From Planctomycetota bacterium (GTDB taxonomy: Bacteria; Planctomycetota; J058; J103), in NCBI GenBank assembly GCA_026004615.1, contig BPJM01000006.1, positions 124,001-188,000 on the forward strand: 64,000 nt of DNA, written 5' to 3'. Of this stretch, positions 42,401 through 51,268 are shown piece by piece; position 1 is the stretch's first letter, and every line of letters begins with the position of its first letter. The position numbers were made by a program, and so were the translations under genes. The notes below the pieces were generated by a model. The model was not told the origin of the DNA and made no database searches. It worked only from the letters and a program-made list of their open reading frames with translations.

Positions 42401-44168
42401 GCTCGCCCCGGAGCTGCTGGCGCTCGCCGCCGAGCCGGACGCGGTGTGCGAGCAGGCGTACTGGCTGTGGCAGGACACCACACCGGCGCTGCTCGCACAA
42501 CTGGCGGCGATGCGCACCGCGCCTGCCGGCCGCTGGGCAGAGCTGCTCGAGGCGCACCGGCGCGCGCTGTTGCGGGGAGGGCAGGCGTGGCTCGAGCACC
42601 GGGGGGAGACCGGGATCGCCGCGCGGCTGGAGCAGCTCGCCCCGTGGCTCGCGGTGCACCACAGCGCGCTGTTGCCCCAGGAGCGGACCGCCCAGCTGCT
42701 GCACGGCGACCACGTCCACGTGCCGGCGCTGTGGTGGCTCGCGCCCCCGGCGGAGGCGGCCCAGCGGGCTGCTGAGCTGCTCCGGCAGTGGCCGCCCGAA
42801 GAGCCCAGCTGGCTCGATCTGGTGCCGGCCGAGCAGGGCACGGCTCATGCCGAGCTGCTGGCGGCCGTGCAGGACGAGCAGAGCCGGTCCTGGCTCGAGC
42901 GCGCACTCGCCCACACGCGGCTGGCGTGGGCCGATCCGCTCGCCCTGTTCGCCGCCCCGGACGGCCGGGACTGGGTGCCGCTGGGGCTGCGTTCGCGGAG
43001 CGAGACCGGCGGCGCGCTGCTGGCGACCGCCCGCCTGGAGCTCCGGCACCTGGGAGCAGAGCTGCGCTTCGATCTCGCCCTCGATGCGTTCGTGCACCCC
43101 GAGCTGGGGCTCATGGCGCTGTTTCCGCGGGAGGACTGGGAGATCACCCCGTATCTGGACGATCCGCTGGGGGCGGCGCTCGGCGCGGTGCGGCTGAGCA
43201 GTCCGCAGGGGACGAGCCTGGTGGCCGAGGTGCTGGCGCGCCCGCATGCGCAGGAGCTGCGCGGCGCCGGCCGCCTCGACCGCCCGCGCCTGGCGGGCAC
43301 GATCTGGCTGGACTTCCGCCTGATCGAGCAGCGGCGCCGGGTGCCGATCGCGCTCGAGCTGACGGAGGCGGCGCGGCGCGAGCGCCTGGCCGCACGCGCC
43401 CTGGCGCGCTCGCCCGCCCCGCCGAGCACCGCTGCCCAGGCGCTCGCGCAGCTCGAGCTTGCGCTCCAGGCCGGCGACGCAGCGCGGGTGCAGGCGCTGG
43501 GTGCGGCGCTGCTGAGCGCGGAAGAGGGCTGGCAGGCCGCCGCGGCGGCGCTGCTGCCCTGGCGGGACCTGCCCGCGGTGGGCGAGCTGCTGCTGCAGGG
43601 CCTGGCCGCGGCCGGGCGGCCGCCGGCGGCGCAACAGCTCGCCGCCGCGCTGCTCGGGGCAGAGGGCCGCTGGCAGGAGGCCGGGCGGCTGGCCGAACAG
43701 CTGCTCGTGCGCGAGCCCGCGCTCGAGGACGCCCGCCTGATCGCCGGACTGGCGGCGGTGCTCGACGCAGAGTTGCCGCGTGCGGTCAGCCGCCTGGCAG
43801 CGCTGCAGGCGCCGGAGCTGCGGCGGGAGGCGGCCGCGCCGCTGGCCTGGGCGCTGGGTGCGCTCGAGCCTGCGCAACCGCTCGAGCAGGTCCAGTGGCT
43901 GCAGGCCCTGGCTGCCGATCCGGACGCAGCCCCGCTGCCGTTGCTCGTGCTCACCGGCCGCGCGGAGCCCGAGGCGGCGCTGGAGCATGCCGGCTACGGG
44001 GCGACGGCCATGGCGGTGCAGGCGTGCGCGGGGCTGCGCGCGCGCGCTGCCCGGCGGCCCGAGCTCGCCCGGAGGTGGCTGGAGCGCGCGCGCCAGACCG
44101 CGCGCCAGCTCGGGGCGCGGGGCAGCTTCTGGGACCGGCTGGCCGAGCAGGCGCTCTCGCGCCCGTGA
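39429..44168 (+). CDS. Giant exported ankyrin / beta-helix / HEAT-like protein
   Basis: 1579 residues. GTG start with GGAAGGAG 7 nt before it. Signal peptide (TTSAGLLLGAGLVLATSARA). Residues ~30-215 are ankyrin repeats (GETALHRAALQGHAEVVRQLL, AAGADPEAADGDGRPPLLVAVASGHGEVV). Residues ~220-520 look like a right-handed beta-helix (GPERTVVAGGGGLEAAAVAVEG, IGVYVAGGSLRARGLRVRQA). The remainder is Leu/Ala/Arg-rich: helical, HEAT/TPR-like segments around a beta-rich stretch (about 1180-1300). No catalytic motif is evident. It follows the RHS gene by 19 nt and is co-transcribed with it. It may be a scaffold, partner or protector of the RHS protein; this is inference. Confidence 0.82.
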   Translation: MRAAVLTTSAGLLLGAGLVLATSARATEPAPAMPPLAALVRAGDAEALEAALAAGADPDALDPADGALPLIEAAAGGQERCLELLLAHGARLQSAAGRTALLEAAWQGRGGVVQRLLARGVDPDARGSAGETALHRAALQGHAEVVRQLLAAGADPEAADGDGRPPLLVAVASGHGEVVQALLQAGARPEPGALRAARALGHQAIARALAAAASPTAVIRLGPGDDLLAACASAPDGARLVLQPGRYEQPLVVRGRRRLVVLGAGPERTVVAGGGGLEAAAVAVEGAELELRALALAPTGSATVGAYAAEGASMALEQVSVEQPQRIGVYVAGGSLRARGLRVRQARDWAIGAVRSAVRLRELELQDCARGIALEQPQAVAIRGLRYRGGAPVVQAAGGEQALILSDLQAEHRPPAEQERREPALLARTAAPFAARGLALLGFARGIDVATTSGAAPVSIADAVVLGGEVGVALEAPAASLVRLEQVGVLGSSNAGVLASGSTRLIAIDTIALAAEGAALALIESGGARLRGGAWLGLQAALGIERRGGEPAPLRCERALLFGALLDEGEPPELDPGSRALRAAASWPTPAGTGLRAAAAAAVSRTAGWLRGEADFPAGGWQQALHELTAAVAAVQELARTSARLRLEATDATGRRQVLGWTLRPAGAGRPDTEPGALARALAEAPELQCPELEEGWHAVPPGRWWLVPQPGSGLEPYQIELLPRSHAPLHHELAEALWITLPPPPGPGGQSPPALLVALRPADERAALVRAVRRPLPAVARAVARPGLSPAECEALQQQLREQLAALGPPPQDPEAARAHAWRRWALVRLAAALGQAEHARAIAARLRRLAAEDSAQALQRLAPALWCAALARIEARLGRLGEGELVALASDGPAPLRPWAAAELAAWGERGAVQLLLPVLGEPALPASALWAVAPLLEPARAQALLERLLALAAHEQQSPPLSGLLLLAAAHGRPEQLAALLSRPLPYELAPELLALAAEPDAVCEQAYWLWQDTTPALLAQLAAMRTAPAGRWAELLEAHRRALLRGGQAWLEHRGETGIAARLEQLAPWLAVHHSALLPQERTAQLLHGDHVHVPALWWLAPPAEAAQRAAELLRQWPPEEPSWLDLVPAEQGTAHAELLAAVQDEQSRSWLERALAHTRLAWADPLALFAAPDGRDWVPLGLRSRSETGGALLATARLELRHLGAELRFDLALDAFVHPELGLMALFPREDWEITPYLDDPLGAALGAVRLSSPQGTSLVAEVLARPHAQELRGAGRLDRPRLAGTIWLDFRLIEQRRRVPIALELTEAARRERLAARALARSPAPPSTAAQALAQLELALQAGDAARVQALGAALLSAEEGWQAAAAALLPWRDLPAVGELLLQGLAAAGRPPAAQQLAAALLGAEGRWQEAGRLAEQLLVREPALEDARLIAGLAAVLDAELPRAVSRLAALQAPELRREAAAPLAWALGALEPAQPLEQVQWLQALAADPDAAPLPLLVLTGRAEPEAALEHAGYGATAMAVQACAGLRARAARRPELARRWLERARQTARQLGARGSFWDRLAEQALSRP

Positions 44169-44426
44169 GCGCGGGCTGGGGGCGCCGAGGCGCGCGGGGC
44201 TCGGGCAGGCGCCCCCTCGCGCGCGCCGGTCGCTGCCCGCCCGCCCGCCTTTGCACCACCCTCTGGCCCGCTTGCGGGCGGCGGAGCGTCATGCCTCGAA
44301 ACCGGACTGGACCCCTGCCCGCCCGGGCGGCATACTCCGGGCGCGGCAGGCGGGCTGGCCGCAGCGGGCGCGTACACCGGGCGCCGGCTGCAGCTTGCCG
44401 CCCGCCCCGGCCAGCGGGAGGCGCCC

Positions 44427-45278
44427 ATGGAGCGCAAGACCTTCGAGCTGCGGGGCCGGACCTATGGGGTGCCCGGCGAGCTGTTCGTGATCGCCGGGCC
44501 CGATCTGGCCGAGCCCCCGGAGCTGTGCCTGCGCGTGGCGCGCCGGCTGGCCGCGGTGTGCACCCGGCTCGGGATCGGTTACGTCTACAAGGGCTCGTTC
44601 GACAAGGCGAACCGCACCAGCGCGGACGCCTATCGGGGCCCTGGCCTGGAGGCGGGCCTGGCGGCGCTGGCAGCGGTGCGCGACGAGATCGGCGTGCCGG
44701 TGCTGACCGACGTGCACGAGCCCTGGCAGGTCGAGCCCGCCGCGCGGGTCTGCGACATGCTCCAGGTGCCGGCCTTCCTGTGCCGGCAGACCGATCTGCT
44801 GCTCGCCTGCGCGCGCAGCGGCCGGCCGGTCAACGTCAAGAAGGGCCAGTTCCTGGCGCCCTGGGACATGGTGCGGGTCGTGGAGAAGCTCGAGCGAGCG
44901 GGCGCCGCCGGGCTGCTGCTCACCGAGCGCGGCAGCTGCTTCGGCTACAACATGCTGGTGACGGATCTGCGCGCGCTCCCGATCATGCAGCAGCAGACCG
45001 GCTGGCCGGTCTGCTACGACGCCTCCCACTCCCAGCAGCTGCCCTCGGGCCGCGGTGCGAGCAGCGGCGGCATGGGGGAGATGATCCCGGTCATGGCGCG
45101 GGCGGCGGTGGCGGCGGGCGCCGATGCGGTCTTCTTCGAGTGCCACGAGGATCCCGCCGCCGCCCCGGTCGATCCGGACACGCACATCGCGCTCGAGCAG
45201 CTGGAGCCGCTGCTGGAGGAACTGGTGGCGATCCGGCGCGCGCTGGGCGGAGCGCGCACGAAAGGCGGGCGGCAGTAG
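44427..45278 (+). CDS. kdsA: 3-deoxy-8-phosphooctulonate synthase (Kdo8P synthase)
   Basis: 283 residues. It condenses PEP with arabinose-5-phosphate to Kdo-8-phosphate, the committed step of Kdo synthesis, feeding WaaA (19.7 kb). Visible blocks are YVYKGSFDKANRTSADAYRGPG, PVLTDVHEPWQV, FLCRQTDLLLA, NVKKGQFLAPWDM, LTERGSCFGYNMLVTDLRALPIM, YDASHSQQLPSG and FFECHEDPAAAPVDPDTH. At the N-terminal metal position, where metal-dependent enzymes have Cys (AGPC) and metal-free ones Asn, this protein has Asp26 (IAGPDLAEPPE). GGGAGG precedes the ATG. A 258-nt gap with no feature I can name separates it from the ankyrin protein. Confidence 0.95.
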   Translation: MERKTFELRGRTYGVPGELFVIAGPDLAEPPELCLRVARRLAAVCTRLGIGYVYKGSFDKANRTSADAYRGPGLEAGLAALAAVRDEIGVPVLTDVHEPWQVEPAARVCDMLQVPAFLCRQTDLLLACARSGRPVNVKKGQFLAPWDMVRVVEKLERAGAAGLLLTERGSCFGYNMLVTDLRALPIMQQQTGWPVCYDASHSQQLPSGRGASSGGMGEMIPVMARAAVAAGADAVFFECHEDPAAAPVDPDTHIALEQLEPLLEELVAIRRALGGARTKGGRQ

Positions 45279-45314
45279 CGGGTGCGCCCCCGGAGGGGGT
45301 GGCGTGGAGATCCG

Positions 45315-46816
45315 CACTGCCCCCTCACCCCGGCCCTCTCCCCGGTGGGGAGAGGGAGCGCAGAGCGCGCGCCGCGCCGCCCGGGCCCCGGACTCCCTCT
45401 GCGCCCCTTGCGCGAGAGCGGCCCGGGCCGAGGCAATCCGAACGAGCAGGCGCGGCTCGCACTGCCCCCTCACCCCGGCCCTCTCCCCGGTGGGGAGAGG
45501 GAGCGCAGAGCGCGCGCCGCGCCGCCCGGGCCCCGGACTCCCTCTGCGCCCCTTGCGCGAGAGCGGCCCGGGCCGAGGCAATCCGGAACGAGCAGCCGCG
45601 GCTCGCACTGCCCCCTCACCCCGGCCCTCTCCCCGGTGGGGAGAGGGAGCGCAGAGCGCGCGCCGCGCCGCCCGGGCCCCGGACTCCCTCTGCGCCCTTG
45701 CGCGAGAGCGGCCCGGGCCGAGGCAATCCGAACGAGCAGGCGCGGCTCGCACTGCCCCCTCACCCCGGCCCTCTCCCCGGTGGGGAGAGGGAGAGCAGCG
45801 CGCGCGCCGCGCCGCCCGGGCCCCGGACTCCCTCTGCGCCCTTGCGCGAGAGCGGCCCGGGCCGAGGCAATCCGAACGAGCAGGCGCGGCTCGCACTGCC
45901 CCCCTCACCCCGGCCCTCTCCCCGGTGGGGAGAGGGAGCGCAGAGCGCGCGCCGCGCCGCCCGGGCCCCGGACTCCCTCTGCGCCCTTGCGCGAGAGCGG
46001 CCCGGGCCGAGGCAGTCCGGAACGAGCAGCCGCGGCTCGCACTGCCCCCTCACCCCGGCCCTCTCCCCGGTGGGGCGAGGGAGCGCAGCGCGCGCGCCGC
46101 GCCGCCTGGGCCCCGGACTCCCTCTGCGCCCCTTGCGCGAGAGCGGCTCGGGCCGAGGCGATCCGGAACGAGCAGCCGCGGCTCGCACTGCCCCCTCACC
46201 CCGGCCCTCTCCCCGGTGGGGAGAGGGAGAGCAGCGCGCGCGCCGCGCCGCCCGGGCCCCGGACTCCCTCTGCGCCCCTTGCGCGAGAGCGGCCCGGGCC
46301 GAGGCGATCCGGAACGAGCAGCCGCGGCTCGCACTGCCCCCCTCACCCCGGCCCTCTCCCCGGTGGGGAGAGGGAGCGCAGAGCGCGCGCCGCGCCGCCC
46401 GGGCCCCGGACTCCCTCTGCGCCCCTTGCGCGAGAGCGGCCCGGGCCGAGGCAATCCGGAACGAGCAGGCGCGGCTCGCACTGCCCCCTCGCCCCGGCCC
46501 TCTCCCCGGTGGGGAGAGGGAGAGCAGAGCGCGCGCTGCGCCGCCCGAGCCCCGGACTCCCTCTGCGCCCTTGCGCGAGAGCAGAGCGCGCGCCGAGGCA
46601 ATCCGGAACGAGCAGCCGCGGCTCGCACTGCCCCCTCGCCCCGGCCCTCTCCCCGGTGGGGAGAGGGAGCGCAGAGCGCGCGCCGCGCCGCCCGGGCCCC
46701 GGACTCCCTCTGCGCCCTTGCGCGAGAGCGGCCCGGGCCGAGGCAATCCGAACGAGCAGCCGCGGCTCGCACTGCCCCCTCGCCCCGGCCCTCTCCCCGG
46801 TGGGGAGAGGGAGAAG
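45315..46816. repeat. Eleven-copy ~145-bp tandem repeat with perfect hairpins
   Basis: Cores beginning GGCCCTCTCC stand at 45332, 45477, 45623, 45767, 45912, 46057, 46203, 46350, 46496, 46643 and 46787 (period 144-147 bp). Nearly every copy holds a perfect 10-bp inverted repeat, CCCTCTCCCC / GGGGAGAGGG around GGT (the copy near 46057 has GGGCGAGGG), followed by a CG-rich tail with CTTGCGCGAGAGCGG and CGAACGAGCAG or CGGAACGAGCAG. Copies differ by a few substitutions and single-base indels. The block fills 1.5 kb between the convergent kdsA and TPR genes. Open frames across it (PLPGGERE-type repeats) are not genes. The core resembles the hairpins at 8.85 and 12.6 kb. Confidence 0.93.
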
Positions 46817-46931
46817 GAGGCGCCCCGGGTTGCGGTCCTCTCCGCCCACCTGCGCCCGCGCTCCCCCGCGCCCCGTGGGCGGTGCAAGACGCGAGGCGCG
46901 CAGCTCGGCGGGTGCTGGCGCGCGCCGCCGC

Positions 46932-47919
46932 TCACTCCGGTCCAGAGCCAGAAGGCGTCTGCTGCGCCGGCTGCGGTCCCCCCTCCTCCGCTGCGCGCGC
47001 GCGGGCGCGCAGCTGTTCCGCCTCGGGCCCGAGCCACTGCTCGACCTCGGCGAGCAGCACCTCGGGCACCCCTTGCAGCTCCGCGGGCGCGCGCGCGCGG
47101 GCGCGGGCGGCGGCCGCGGGGCGGCCGAGGCTGGTGTAGGCGTCGGCCAGGAGCATCCAGGCGCGGTAGCGCGCGGCCGCCACCTCGTGCAGGCGCCGGC
47201 CCGCCACCCGGCGTTCCGCCTCCTCGAATGCGAGCGGACCCGCCAGGTCGCGAGCCGTGAGCGGCAGCCGCCGCGGATCCACCGCGACCGCGCACGCGCG
47301 CGCGCGCCCGGCGGCAAGCTCCGGATCCTGCTCGTCCTGCTCGCTTCCGAGACCCAGGAACCGATTGCAACAGCGCCACCGCATGTTCGGCCTGCCGCCA
47401 GGCGATGCGCAGCACCGCGGCGCGGCGCACGCACTCGAAGGCGTATGGATCGGCCGCGGCGCCGGCCTCGTAGCGCGCGAGCGCCCCCTCCAGGTCGCCT
47501 CCCAGAGCCAGCAGGCGCGCCAGGCGCGCGTGCCGCTCGCCCTGCTCGGGGCACAGGGCCAGTGCCCGCTGTTGCAGCGCAACCGCGCGCGCGAGCTCTC
47601 CCCGTGCCTCCTCGCAGTCGGCCAGCAGCTCCAGCGCCGCCACCCGCCGCGGCTCGCGCGCGAGCAGCCGCTCGAGCGCCGCGGCCGCCGCCTCCACCGC
47701 ACCGCCGCGCAGCCGCGCCACCGCCGCCCCGTACAGGGTCTCGGCATCCTCGGCGCCGCCGGCGAGCCGCGACTCGTACAGCGCCCGCTCGTCGTCCGGC
47801 ACGATGCGCACGGGTGCATGCGCCGCGCACCAGGCCCGGACCCGCCCATCGGGCTCGTGCAGCAGCACCGCCAGCTCCGCCGCCCCGCAGCGCTCGCACA
47901 GCCGCTCTGCACCGCCCAC
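46932..47919 (-). CDS. TPR-like protein with N-terminal Cys/His cluster (one frameshift)
   Basis: About 328 residues after correction. The N-terminus has LCERCGAAELAVLLHEPDGRVRAWCAAH, a probable zinc-binding C-x2-C...C-x2-H knuckle. TPR-like helical pairs follow (DAETLYGAAVARLRGGAVEAAAAALERLL, RVAALELLADCEEARGELARAVALQQRAL, GERHARLARLLALGGDLEGALARYEAG). The frame changes near 47365 (after AVALLQ); the continuation reads LGSEQDEQDPELAAGRARA to EQWLGPEAEQLRARARAAEEGG. The GTG at 47919 follows GGGGAAGG. A GTG at 47982 would abut the start of the divergent hydrolase and leave no promoter. The exact indel was not resolved. The function is unknown. Confidence 0.65.
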
Positions 47920-47982
47920 GGCCACCTTCCCCGCCGCCGGTTCGCGCTTGCGTGTCGTCCTCTCAGTGTAGATGGTGAGCAC

Positions 47983-49263
47983 ATGATCGACATCGACGCG
48001 CTGCAGACGCTGCCGCTACCGCCCCGCATCCTGGAGACGCGCTGCCGCGTCTTTCCCCCCGCGGAGGTGACGAGCCGCGCCGAGGAGGCCGAGCCGGCCG
48101 CGGGCGGCCTGCGCCGCGAGGACGTCGAGGCGATCTGGGGCCGCGTGGTCCGGCTGTACGAGACCGGCCTGCACCCGGCGATCGCCCTCTGCCTCCGGCG
48201 CCGGGGCCAGGTGCTGATCGACCGCGCGATCGGGCATGCGCGGGGCAACGCTCCGGACGATCCCCCGGACGCGCCCAAGCTGCTGGCGAGCCCGCGCACG
48301 CTGTTCAACATCTTCAGCGCCTCCAAGGCCATCACCGCGATGGTCATCCACCTGCTGGACGGCCGCGGCCTGCTGCACCTGGACGATCCGGTCGCGGAGT
48401 ACATCCCGGAGTTCGGCAAGCACGGCAAGGAGTGGATCACGCTCCGCCACGTGCTCACCCACCGTGCCGGCATCCCGACGGTAGCGGGCGCCAGGGTCGA
48501 CCTCGATCTGCTCGCGGACTGGGACCGGATCGTGGCCCTGTTGTGCGAGGCCCGGCCCATGTGGCCCCCGGGCCGGCGGCTCGCCTACCACGCGCTGACC
48601 GGCGGCTACATCCTCGGCGAGGTGGTGCGGCGCATCACCGGCCGCGACATCCGCACGGTGCTCCGCCAGGAGATCCTCGAGCCGCTCGGCTTCCGGCACT
48701 GCTCGTATGGCGTGCATCCGGAGGACATCCCGCTGGTGGCGGAGAATGCCTTCACCGGTCCCACCCCGCGGTTCCCGTTCAGCTGGCTGTTGGAGCGCGC
48801 GCTGGGAGTCGAGTTCCGGCGAGGGGTGGAGCTGTCCAACGATCCGCGCTTTCTCACCGCGATCGTGCCCGCGGGCAACGTGATCGGCACCGCCAACGAG
48901 GTCTGCCGCTTCTTCCAGCTGCTGCTGAACGAGGGCGAGCTGGAGGGGGTCCGCGTGTTCGACCGGCGCACGGTGCGGCGGGCGCGGGTCGAGCAGAGCT
49001 GGCTGGAGATCGACCTGATGATGGGCGTGCCGGTGCGCTACGGCATGGGGTTTGTGCTCGGCGGCGAGCGGCTGAGCCTGTACGGGCCCGGCACCCCGCA
49101 CGCCTTCGGGCATCTGGGGTTCACCAACATCATCGCGTGGGCGGACCCCGAGCGCCAGCTCGCCGCCTGCCTCATGAACAGCGGCAAGCCGTTTCTGACC
49201 GCACGCCTGGTGCGGCTGTACGCGGTCGTGCGCGAGATCGCGCGGCGCTGCCCCCGCGGTTGA
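47983..49263 (+). CDS. Beta-lactamase-family serine hydrolase (EstB-like)
   Basis: 426 residues, no signal peptide. The SxxK motif is SASK in FNIFSASKAITAMVIHLLDGRG. Then come LRHVLTHRAGIPTV, the Tyr region YHALTGGYILGEVVRRITGRD and AFGHLGFTNIIAWADPE near the C-terminus, where KTG would be. This pattern is typical of cytoplasmic class C-type esterases and peptidases rather than true beta-lactamases. The ATG at 47983 gives MIDIDALQTLPLPPR. It is divergent from the TPR gene. It is a different subfamily from the PGH-repeat lipoprotein at 30.8 kb and not a close duplicate. Confidence 0.87.
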   Translation: MIDIDALQTLPLPPRILETRCRVFPPAEVTSRAEEAEPAAGGLRREDVEAIWGRVVRLYETGLHPAIALCLRRRGQVLIDRAIGHARGNAPDDPPDAPKLLASPRTLFNIFSASKAITAMVIHLLDGRGLLHLDDPVAEYIPEFGKHGKEWITLRHVLTHRAGIPTVAGARVDLDLLADWDRIVALLCEARPMWPPGRRLAYHALTGGYILGEVVRRITGRDIRTVLRQEILEPLGFRHCSYGVHPEDIPLVAENAFTGPTPRFPFSWLLERALGVEFRRGVELSNDPRFLTAIVPAGNVIGTANEVCRFFQLLLNEGELEGVRVFDRRTVRRARVEQSWLEIDLMMGVPVRYGMGFVLGGERLSLYGPGTPHAFGHLGFTNIIAWADPERQLAACLMNSGKPFLTARLVRLYAVVREIARRCPRG

Positions 49264-49397
49264 GGGCCGGGCGCTGTCTTCGGGCGGGCGGCCCTGCCGC
49301 GCGGCATGGCGGCTTTCGCAGCGGGCGGCGGGCGCTATGATGGCGGGCCCGCTCGCCGGCGCCGAGCGTGGCTTGCGAACACCGGGGAGGAGCCTCC

Positions 49398-51233
49398 GTG
49401 CACCGCTGCTGGCCGCGCGACTGGCTGGGCGGCCTCGGGCTCGGCGGCTGGGCGCGCCCGCTGCTCGATGCGCACGGCCGCTGGATCGGCCTGGCGGTGC
49501 TCGTCGGCACCGTGTCGGGCGTGGGCGCGATCGGCTTCGACCTGCTGTTCCGCCTCGCCCAATCCTGCCTGCTCGGGGCTCTCGGCGGCTTCGTCCCGCC
49601 GGGCAGCGGCATCGAGGCCGCAGCCGCGGTCGGTCCGGACAACCCGTGGCGGCTCGTGTTGCCGCTGGTGCTGGGGGCCGCGGGTTCCGCGCTGCTGGTG
49701 TACGCGCTCGCGCCCGAGGCCGAGGGACACGGCACCGACGCCGTGATCCACGCCTTCCACCACGAACAAGGGCGCATCCGCCCGCGCGTGCCCTTCGTCA
49801 AGGCAGTCGCTTCCGCCCTCACGATCGGCAGCGGCGGCTCGGCGGGGCGCGAGGGCCCCATCGCGCAGATCGGGGCCGGCTTCGGCTCCTATCTCGGCAC
49901 GCGCCTGCGGCTGCGCCACCGCGACCGCCGGGTGCTGATGATCGCCGGCGCCGCGGGCGGCATCGGCAGCATCTTCCGCGCGCCGCTGGGCGCCTCGCTC
50001 TTTGCGGCCGAAGTGCTCTACCGCAAGGCCGAGTTCGAGTACGAGGCGCTGCTGCCCGGACTGATCGCCGCCATCACCGGCTACTGCGTCTATTCGAGCT
50101 ACGCCGGCTGGGGGCTGTTGTTCGCGGTCCCACCGCTGTCGTTCCACGAGCTGCACCACCTGCCCTTCTACATGGCGCTCGGAGTGCTGTGCGCGGTCGC
50201 CGGCAGCGTCTATCCGCGGATCTTCTACGGGTTCCGCGACCGGCTGTTCCGCCCCCTGCCGCTGCCCCGCTGGTCCAAGCCGATCCTCGGGGCGGCACTG
50301 CTCGGGTTGCTCGCGGTCCAGTGGCCCGAGCTGCTCGGCATGGGCTACGGCTACATCCAGCAGGCCATCGACGGCGGCCGCGCTGCGGGGTTTCTGCTCG
50401 CGTTCGCCGGGCTGAAGATCGTGGCGACCTCGCTCACCGTCGCCAGCGGGGCCAGCGGCGGGGTGTTCGGACCCTCGCTCGTGATCGGCGGCGCGCTCGG
50501 CGGCGCCTTCGGCCAGCTGGCGCACCAGTGGTTCGGCGGCTGGGCGCCGCCGGCTGCCGCCTGCATCATGGTCGGCATGGGAGGCTTCTTCGCGGGCGTG
50601 GCCAAGGTGCCGTTCGCCGCCGTGATCATGGTCATGGAGATGACCGGCTCGTACGGGCTGCTGGTGCCGTCGCTGCTCGTGGCCGCGATCGCGTATCTGC
50701 TCACCCCACCGGGCAGCACCCTGTACGAGAGCCAGGTGGACGCCCGCATCGACTCGCCCGCCCACCTGGGCTCGTTCGCCACCGAGATCCTGCGCGGCGC
50801 CACGGTGGGCCAGAGCTGGAATCCAGCGGATGCCGAGCTGCGCACCCTGCGCGACGACCAGACCCTGGCCGCGGCGCTGCAACAGTTCTCCGGTACCAGC
50901 CAGAACGTCCTGCCGGTCGTGGATGCGCGGGGCCGCCTGGTGGGCGAACTCTCGCTCGGGGATGCGCGGCGGGCGGTGGTCTCCGAAGGGATCGATCCGC
51001 AGACCGAGGTCCGCCGGCTGCTGCAGCCACCGCTCGGGCCCCTGACCCCGCAGGACGATCTGTTCGCGGCGGCGCGCCTGCTGGCCCGCCGCCAGGCCGA
51101 CGCCGTGGTGCTGGTGCACAGCCGCGACGATCCGCGCGTGCTCGGCCTGTTCACCCGCCGCGATCTGGTGCTGGCCTACGGCGCGCGGCTGGAGCAGCTG
51201 CGCGAGGACTGGGGCGAGAGCGCGCCCAGCTGA
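49398..51233 (+). CDS. ClC-family chloride channel/transporter with CBS domains
   Basis: 611 residues with about ten hydrophobic segments. ClC selectivity motifs are GSGGSAGREGPIAQIGAG, GIGSIFRAPLGASLFAAEV and GASGGVFGPSLVIGGALGG. The external gating glutamate is present (GREGP). The C-terminal ~130 residues form a CBS pair (RTLRDDQTLAAALQQFSGTSQNVLPVVDARGRLVGELSL and a second copy ending LGLFTRRDLVLAYG), which binds adenosine nucleotides. I chose the GTG at 49398 because GGGGAGGAG precedes it; a GTG 30 nt upstream has no RBS. A TATGAT at 49336-49341 may be its -10. It converges on the Hsp70-like gene. Confidence 0.93.
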   Translation: MHRCWPRDWLGGLGLGGWARPLLDAHGRWIGLAVLVGTVSGVGAIGFDLLFRLAQSCLLGALGGFVPPGSGIEAAAAVGPDNPWRLVLPLVLGAAGSALLVYALAPEAEGHGTDAVIHAFHHEQGRIRPRVPFVKAVASALTIGSGGSAGREGPIAQIGAGFGSYLGTRLRLRHRDRRVLMIAGAAGGIGSIFRAPLGASLFAAEVLYRKAEFEYEALLPGLIAAITGYCVYSSYAGWGLLFAVPPLSFHELHHLPFYMALGVLCAVAGSVYPRIFYGFRDRLFRPLPLPRWSKPILGAALLGLLAVQWPELLGMGYGYIQQAIDGGRAAGFLLAFAGLKIVATSLTVASGASGGVFGPSLVIGGALGGAFGQLAHQWFGGWAPPAAACIMVGMGGFFAGVAKVPFAAVIMVMEMTGSYGLLVPSLLVAAIAYLLTPPGSTLYESQVDARIDSPAHLGSFATEILRGATVGQSWNPADAELRTLRDDQTLAAALQQFSGTSQNVLPVVDARGRLVGELSLGDARRAVVSEGIDPQTEVRRLLQPPLGPLTPQDDLFAAARLLARRQADAVVLVHSRDDPRVLGLFTRRDLVLAYGARLEQLREDWGESAPS

Positions 51234-51268
51234 GGGGGTGCGCGGCGGCAGCGGGCCGCGGTCCAGTG

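Noticed and set aside
44289-47139. Long open frames rich in PLPGGERE, GPRTPSAPL or ARAALAQG repeats
   Set aside because: They translate the 145-bp tandem repeat in several frames on both strands, without start context and with no conserved protein.
47919-47982. GTG start at 47982 for the TPR protein
   Set aside because: It would abut the ATG of the divergent hydrolase, leaving no room for promoters; the GTG at 47919 has a GGGGAAGG ribosome-binding site.
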